A model generated the notes under the pieces. The model was not told the DNA's origin, did no database searches, and was given only the letters and a program-made list of their open reading frames with translations. A stretch of 64,000 bases of DNA, taken from positions 145,187,001 to 145,251,000 of the forward strand of contig CM065815.1 of assembly GCA_033398695.1 (NCBI GenBank), written 5' to 3'. The DNA comes from Orobanche coerulescens. Lineage: Eukaryota > Streptophyta > Magnoliopsida > Lamiales > Orobanchaceae. The translations under genes and the position numbers were made by a program. Below, one piece after another: positions 58,254 through 64,000 of this stretch (positions within the stretch are counted from its first letter, which is position 1; every line of letters begins with the position of its first letter).

Positions 58254-61200
58254 AAGAAAATCAAACCAAACTAAACATACCCAGTATATCCCGCTCAGAG
58301 CAGGGTTTGGGGAGGGTAAGATGTACGCAGACCATGCCCCTACTTTATACGGTAGGGAGGCTGTTTCTGTGAAGACCCCCAGCTTAGTGCACATCACAGT
58401 AAAGAGTGGTGTATACAAAGAAACATAAGGTACGAAAAAGCTCACGACCATACCTGAGCACATGGTTTCATTCACATGAGACTTACCTAAGGAGACCTTG
58501 GCAAATGCACTCTCGATGAATGCTGCTCTAACCGAAGAGAGGTTGAATATGCGCACAGCTCCCTGTAAAAAATACATTGCACGCAAAAGGCAGGAGGATC
58601 AAATATACAGTAAAAGTAAAAAGTGAAATACTCTAGGTCAATGCTAATCGAGACAACCCAACCCTGACGCTCTCAACTACAGCACCGCTCCCTACAAAAG
58701 CATCCACAACTCTGATCCGGCGCCTCCACAAGCACCTATCAACTGTCATGGACTCAGAAAGGTTTAAGGCCTTCAGATCTAATCTCAGTTGCTCTTACCA
58801 CGTCCTCCTCGGTCTGCCTCTCCTCCTCTCCCCGGCAACCAATAAACTCTCAACCCTCCTAACCGGAGCAGAAGCCTGTCTCCTGTGGACGTGGCCAAAC
58901 CATCTCAATCTCCCTTCCCTAACTTTCGCTGAAATAGGCGCCACTTCAAGCGCGTTCCTGAAAACCCCGTTTGATATTCTATCCATCAATGTGCGACCAC
59001 ACGACCAACGTAACATTCTCATTTCAGCCGCTTCCAACTTGCTCTCAAGCGACTTCTTCATCGCCCAACATTCTGATCCATACAACATCACAGGTCTGAT
59101 TGCCGTTCTATAGAATTTACCCTTCAACTTAAGTGGGACTTTCTTGTCGTACAGGACCCTAGTCGCTGCTCTCCACCTTAGCCACCCTGCCTTGATACGA
59201 TGAGTGACATCATCTTCACACTCACCTTTCTTCTGAATGATTGAACCCAAATACTTGAACTTATCCGTACGGGGTACGATCTGGTCCGCAATCAATACCT
59301 CTACTTCTTCCTCGTTGGCCTCACCACTAAAGTTACACCAGAGATACTCGATCTTAGACCGGCTCACACGCAAGCCCTGGGATTCTAACTTAGACCTACA
59401 TAGCTCCAACTTCACGTTCACCTCTCTCCTCGACTCCGCCACTAATACAATGTCGTCAGCAAAAAGCATGCACCACGGGACGCCATCCTGTATCCCCCGC
59501 GAAATGACGTCAAGGATTAGAGCGAAGAGAAGAGAGCTTAGCGCCGACCCCTGGTGTAGTCCTATCTCAACCGGGAAATACTGGGTGTCACCAACTGGGG
59601 TCCTAATGCAAGTCCTAGCTTGGAAGTACATGTCTTGGATCGCCCTAACGAACGGCAATGACACCCTCCTCTCTTCCAGGCTCCTCCAAATAATATCGCG
59701 CGGAATGCTATCATAAGCCTTCTCTAAATCAATGAACACCATTTGGAGGTCCTTACGCCGCTCTCTAAACTTCTCCATAAGGCGTCTGACGAGATGAATG
59801 GCCTCAATCATGGACCTCCCCGGCATGAAGCCAAATTGGTTCTCAGAGATCTCAACTTCTCTTCTAACCCTGCATTCCACTACTCTCTCCCAAAGTTTCA
59901 TAGTATGACTGAGGATTTTAATACCCCTATAGTTACTACAACTCTGAGCATCGCCTTTATTCTTGAAAAACGGCACAACAATACTACGCCTCCACTCCGA
60001 CGGCATCTTAGAACCTCTGAGAAGGATGTTGAACAACTCTACTAGCCACTGAATGCCAACTTCCCCCAGACAAAGCCACACCTCAATTGGGATCTGATCC
60101 AGGCCTACAGCCTTAGCTCTACCCATTTTAAAAAGGGCACCCTTTACTTCCTCCTTGCTGATGCGCTCACAGGAACTAAACGAACGAGCAGAAGAAAGAC
60201 TAACTCCTTGTACCACCGGGTCGCTTCCCCTAGCCTCATTGAAAAGATCAAAAAAATACTTATACCACCTCTCCTTAATAGCCACATCGTTCACTAACAA
60301 TTGGCCCAAATCATCCTTAATATACTTAACAGGACCCAGGTCGCGCCGCCCTCTTTCCCTAGCTTTCGCTAGTTTAAAGATATCATTCGCTCCTTCTTTG
60401 GTGTCTAGGCACTTGTACATCTCCTCGTAAGCCTCACCTTTAGCCTTAGCCACAGCCTTCTTAGCCTCTCTTTTCGCCACCTTGTACGCTACAAGCTTCA
60501 GGATTCTCTCATCCCCAGCACTAACCGACAAAAGCTCCTTAAATAGCGCTTGTTTAGCCTTAACCTTCTATTGGACCCCCTCATTCCACCACCATGCCTC
60601 CCTAGGTCCACTAGACCTGCCCAAAGAAACCCCTACCACCTTCTCGCCCACACTCCTAATAGCATTGGCCATGCTGGCCCACATAAGGTTGGCATCGCCC
60701 CCTGGCAAAAAACCTCCTTCGCGGGTCAAAGACTCCCTGAATTCTGTCGCCTTCTCACCCTTCAGATTCTTCCAGAGAATCCTAGGTTTAGCTTCTCTAG
60801 CCCTGCTAACAACACGACCTCCCATGGATAAATCCATAGCCAGCAGCCGGTGTTGAGAAGCACAGGCCTCGCTCCGGAACACCTTGCAGTCCACGCACGC
60901 CCTAGGATCACAACTGCGCAAAAGAAGGAAGTCAATTTGCGTGTTGTGCCCCCCACTACTAAAGGTGATGAGGTGCTCAGCTCTCTTCTGAAAAACAGAG
61001 TTAGCAATTACCAACTCATGCGCAGTGCAAACTCCAACAGTGCGGAACCTCCTGCATTCCTAACTCCGAAACCGAAACCCCCATGCGCACTATGGTAACC
61101 ATCCACCCCCTCACCAATGTGCCATTGAAATCGCCTCCCAAAACAATAAATTGATCGTCTGGAATGCACCCGACCAACTCATCTAAACAGACCCAAAAAG

Positions 61201-61940
61201 CTTCCTTAACAGGCACACCCAAACCAACATGAGGGGCATACGCGCAAACCACGTTAACCACCTTCTCCCCAACAACCACTCTAACGGACATAATCCTATC
61301 GTTACACCTCTTCACTTCCACGACGTTATCCTTTAGCTCCATAGAAAAAAGAATACCCACACCATTACTTGAGTTAGCAAGTCCTGAATACCACAATTTA
61401 AACCCGTTCACCTCCCTAGACTGTGCTCCTTTCCACCTAGTCTCCTGAATACAAGCCACATCAACCCTTCTCTTACCCAAAACATCCACAAGCTCCAAAA
61501 GCTTACCCGTCAAGGTACCCAAATTCCAACTACCGACCCACAGAAAGCGCGACATCGACCAACACAAAACACAAATGCAGTACGAAAAATAAACTGAGGT
61601 AAAAGAAAAAATAAAATATGATGAGAATGTAAAAGACAATTATAAGCTGGAAAACCGTAGAGAAATCACAGTAAATAATATATGTAAGGCTGACAAAAAC
61701 GAAACTAAACGGAAAAGAACAATGATACCAGCCTTCGAGACGACTCAAAAAAGAGGAAGTCTTAGAGAGGGTTCCGAGCTACTTGAAAAACCGGCAAGAC
61801 AACCTGCAAAACAGACAGCTATATAATATATGCTATACTATTGTTAGATTGAAGGGGAGGGACTGAATGCAGCGTTGAGTAATTATTATTCCGGCGGTAC
61901 GCTGGCAAAAAAAACGGCCAATACCGGCGCAAAAGGAATT
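58254..61940 (-). mobile_element. RTE-type LINE, nearly full length (3.7 kb)
   Basis: Minus strand. An apurinic-type endonuclease and reverse transcriptase are encoded in one region, with no gag-like ORF1, as in the RTE clade. The 3' end reads GGGTTTGGGGAGGGTAAGAT, then GGGATATACTGGGTATG, then TTTAGTTTGGTTTG. The GGGTAAGATGTACGCAGACC and ACTGGGTATG phrases are typical of plant RTE 3' ends, with no poly(A). Copy A of the duplication has no LINE here. AGGAAAG occurs at both edges (58247-58253, 61941-61947), but about 20 bp of target present in copy A is missing, so the target duplication is uncertain. Confidence 0.88.
58625..61555 (-). pseudogene. RTE LINE endonuclease-reverse transcriptase, broken
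   Basis: Starts MSRFLWVGSWNLGTL at 61555. Endonuclease motifs are CIQETRW (catalytic Glu), SNGVGILFS, CAYAPH, GGDFNG and, after a frameshift near 61030, ASQHRLLAMDL. An in-frame TAG at about 60568 precedes the reverse transcriptase, whose 578-residue frame has KAVGLDQIPIEVW, NYRGIKILSHTMKLWERV, VFIDLEKAYDSIPR, GLHQGSALSSLLFALILD and the active site MLFADDIVLV (about 59460). A TAA at about 58793 interrupts the C-terminal part, which then continues as LRLDLKALNLSESMTVDRCL to about 58625. It is inactive in this copy. Confidence 0.92.
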
Positions 61941-61959
61941 AGGAAAGTGCCCATGATAA

Positions 61960-62383
61960 TCGGAAAAGTGAATATGATAGTCGGATATCCGAAATTTCGA
62001 ATACGGATATCAGATATCCGAATATCCGGAAAAAATATGAATTATATTCGGATATCTTTATATTCAAAAAAAATATTCGCATTTGGATATCGAATATCCG
62101 AAAAAAAACTTCGGATATGGATATCGGATATCCAAATATCCGAGTACCTTCTACTATTATTTAAAATATGAAAAATAAAATTTTTAGGATTTTTCGGATA
62201 TTTCGGATATCCGAATATCCGATTTTTCTGAAAAGTACTATTCGATATCCGAAGCTGAAGTGCCGGATATCCGAACTTCGGATATCCGAATTTTCATATA
62301 TCTGAATTTTTGGATATCCGGAACTTCGGATTTTCGGATATTTCGGATCGGATATCAGATATCGGATATTTTTGAACACCCCT
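61960..62383. repeat. GGATATCCGAAT-rich MITE-like repeat, copy B
   Basis: Counterpart of 31982-32395, ending TTTTTGAACACCCCTA. It also contains an extra GGATATCCGAAATTTCG stretch near the left edge that copy A lacks. Confidence 0.6.
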
Positions 62384-63235
62384 AATTATGAGTATGAATT
62401 TTCCCAAATTTTGCACTTATGGTAACGAATTTTTTTTGTATAATTTACGGGTATGAATTTATTTCCGTTCAACAAAGTTAGGGTATCCCTGAAATCAGTC
62501 AATTAAATCTAACGGACTTGTTGATATGTCTGTTAAGTAACACGTGTCACTTTCTGATTGGTCCACATAATAATAAGAAATATAAAAAATAAAAAAATCG
62601 GGATTTTTTTTATAAAAAACTCCAAACTTTATTTTATTTAAAAAAATAGGAATATTAATATTAAGAATTGGATAATTTTATTTAAAGTTCGAAAATAAAA
62701 AATTAAAAAAATCTAGATGTGATTTATGAAATGTTTTTTTAAAAAAACTGGAATATTATTTTTTATAAATAAATAAAAACTGAATAATAATTATGTTTTT
62801 TTAAAACCTGCTAGTTTGTTTTCGTAAAATTTTTTTCGCTTTTCATAAGAAAACTATTTTATTTTTAAAAATAAATCTACAAAACAGATTAATGATTAAT
62901 AAAAACATCCGATTTTTTTTTTATTTTTTTGTTTGTTATTTTTGAATTTTAAATAAAAAAATTCTATTTTTAGTATTAATATTCCATATTAAAAAAAATA
63001 AAGTTTTGATTTTTAAAAAAAAAACAGATTTCTTATTTTTATATTTTTTTATTATTTTTTATTATTATGTGGACCAATCAGAAGGTGACACGTGTCAACA
63101 AGTCCGTTAGATTTAATTGACTGATTTCACGGATACCCTAACTTGGTTGAACGGAAACAAGTTCATACCCCTAAATGATATAAAAAAAGTTTGTTACCAT
63201 AAATGCAAAATTTGAGAAGGTCATACCCCTAATTA
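62384..63235. mobile_element. Long inverted-repeat (foldback) element, copy B
   Basis: Counterpart of 32396-33266. The arms are still complementary (GTGTCACTTTCTGATTGGTC on the left, GACCAATCAGAAGGTGACAC on the right). In this copy the right arm outer end reads GACCTTCTC rather than AACTTCCC. Confidence 0.75.
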
Positions 63236-63299
63236 GTAATTTTGCCTAACTTTTATTCGAATATGTTCAAATTATTTATTTATATTCGAGTAATTTATT

Positions 63300-63690
63300 T
63301 TAAGTGACTCAGATTTAATTAGATGATTCAAATAGGTGACTCAAATGTATTTCACGCAACAAGATGTAATTAGGCGACTCGAATAGATATCTCAAAGGCA
63401 TTTTAGATGATCCGATTGTAATTCGGTAACTCGAGTAGGTGATTGAATGTATATTAGGTGTCTCGAATAAAGTGACTAGAATACATCTTAGGTGACTTGG
63501 ATATAATTTGATGGCGGGAATATGTGACATGAATATATATTAGGTGACTCCAATGCATTTAAGTGATTCAAATATAATTATGTGGCCCGAATAGGTGACT
63601 CGAATATAATTTAGATGACTCGTGAAATGAATATATTTTGTATTACTCGTGTAACTGATTCAAATGTATTACTTATAAGATGACTCAAAT
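63300..63690. repeat. Degenerate GTGACTCGAATATA repeats, copy B
   Basis: Counterpart of 33320-33735 with one internal deletion near 63618. Confidence 0.7.
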
Positions 63691-64000
63691 ATCTTTGAAT
63701 AAGATCCAAGTCTGACCATTTAAGTATGACAAAATTGTTATTAAAATATGAATGAAAAAGAATTATTATATATTCAAACTAAATACTTCTAGAAACTTAA
63801 TTTCATTCCAGCGGGATGATATCGTTGAGCAAGAAAAAATTATGTAACTTTTATTTATTTTAATTTTAGGTTTTTTTATCTTAAAAATTTGATTATTTAT
63901 GTATCATTTTGAATTGTTTTCGACGAGATATTAAATTCCAACTACAAATTGATATATGGCATCTGGATATTAGAATGTAATATAATTTTGTATGTATGCA

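Larger units (their letters stand above)
36997..64000. repeat. Segmental duplication, copy B (interrupted)
   Basis: Backbone parts 36997-37453, 58092-58253 and 61941-64000 match copy A in order and orientation. They are split by a Helitron and an RTE LINE. Homology runs to AATTTTGTA at about 63991, the point where copy A has the MULE, and the window ends there. Confidence 0.85.

Noticed and set aside
58026..58586. 186-residue minus-strand open frame across the Helitron end and LINE tail
   Set aside because: It spans two elements' boundaries and translates the LINE 3' end and host backbone; not a gene.
58748..60856. Several plus-strand open frames of 90-160 residues
   Set aside because: Antisense shadows of the LINE reverse transcriptase.

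Overview
The window is nuclear DNA of a flowering plant, probably a eudicot. The evidence is plant-type retrotransposons primed by initiator-Met tRNA, an intron-containing plant Helitron, PIF/Harbinger, Mutator, CACTA and hAT elements, an RTE-type LINE, and one small multi-exon leucine-rich-repeat (LRR) gene with clean splice sites. Nearly all of it is transposable elements nested in one another; I found no tRNA, rRNA or CRISPR locus.

Region 1-12.1 kb is a stack of retroelements. From inside to outside: a minus-strand Ty3/gypsy element X (gag plus its 5' LTR 1316-3787); an LTR fragment Z (3788-6308) of the family that recurs complete at 12.4-21.8 kb; the 3' half of a plus-strand chromovirus Y (integrase, chromodomain, 3' LTR, 6309-9851); and the 3' end and LTR of an Athila/Tat-like element (9852-12113). 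Region 12424-21790 is a complete minus-strand LTR element without coding capacity (LARD-like). In X, in the LARD family and in the chromovirus at 48.4 kb, an array of TAGCGTGCGCTA palindromes lies 10-12 bp upstream of the TATA box, which looks like a shared LTR promoter module.

Region 21.8-31.3 kb holds DNA-transposon remnants (CACTA ends, a hAT MITE with an 8-bp duplication, a 1.06-kb CACTA element, a Harbinger with broken transposase). It also holds the only apparently intact host-type gene, at 26220-27613 on the minus strand: five exons encoding a secreted protein of about 257 residues, in which a cysteine-rich block interrupts an LRR N-terminal cap.

From 29.5 kb to the end the backbone is a direct duplication. 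Copy A is 29484-34067. Copy B is 36997-37453 plus 58092-58253 plus 61941-64000. Each copy supplies the empty site for insertions in the other: Harbinger and, very likely, a MULE (34068-35878) in A; a Helitron (37454-58091) and an RTE LINE (about 58254-61940) in B. The Helitron carries RepHel and RPA genes and a captured LRR-receptor fragment, and that fragment is split by a full-length chromovirus (48437-57337, 5-bp duplication ACTTA). All recognised transposon genes carry stops or frameshifts, so none appears autonomous now.
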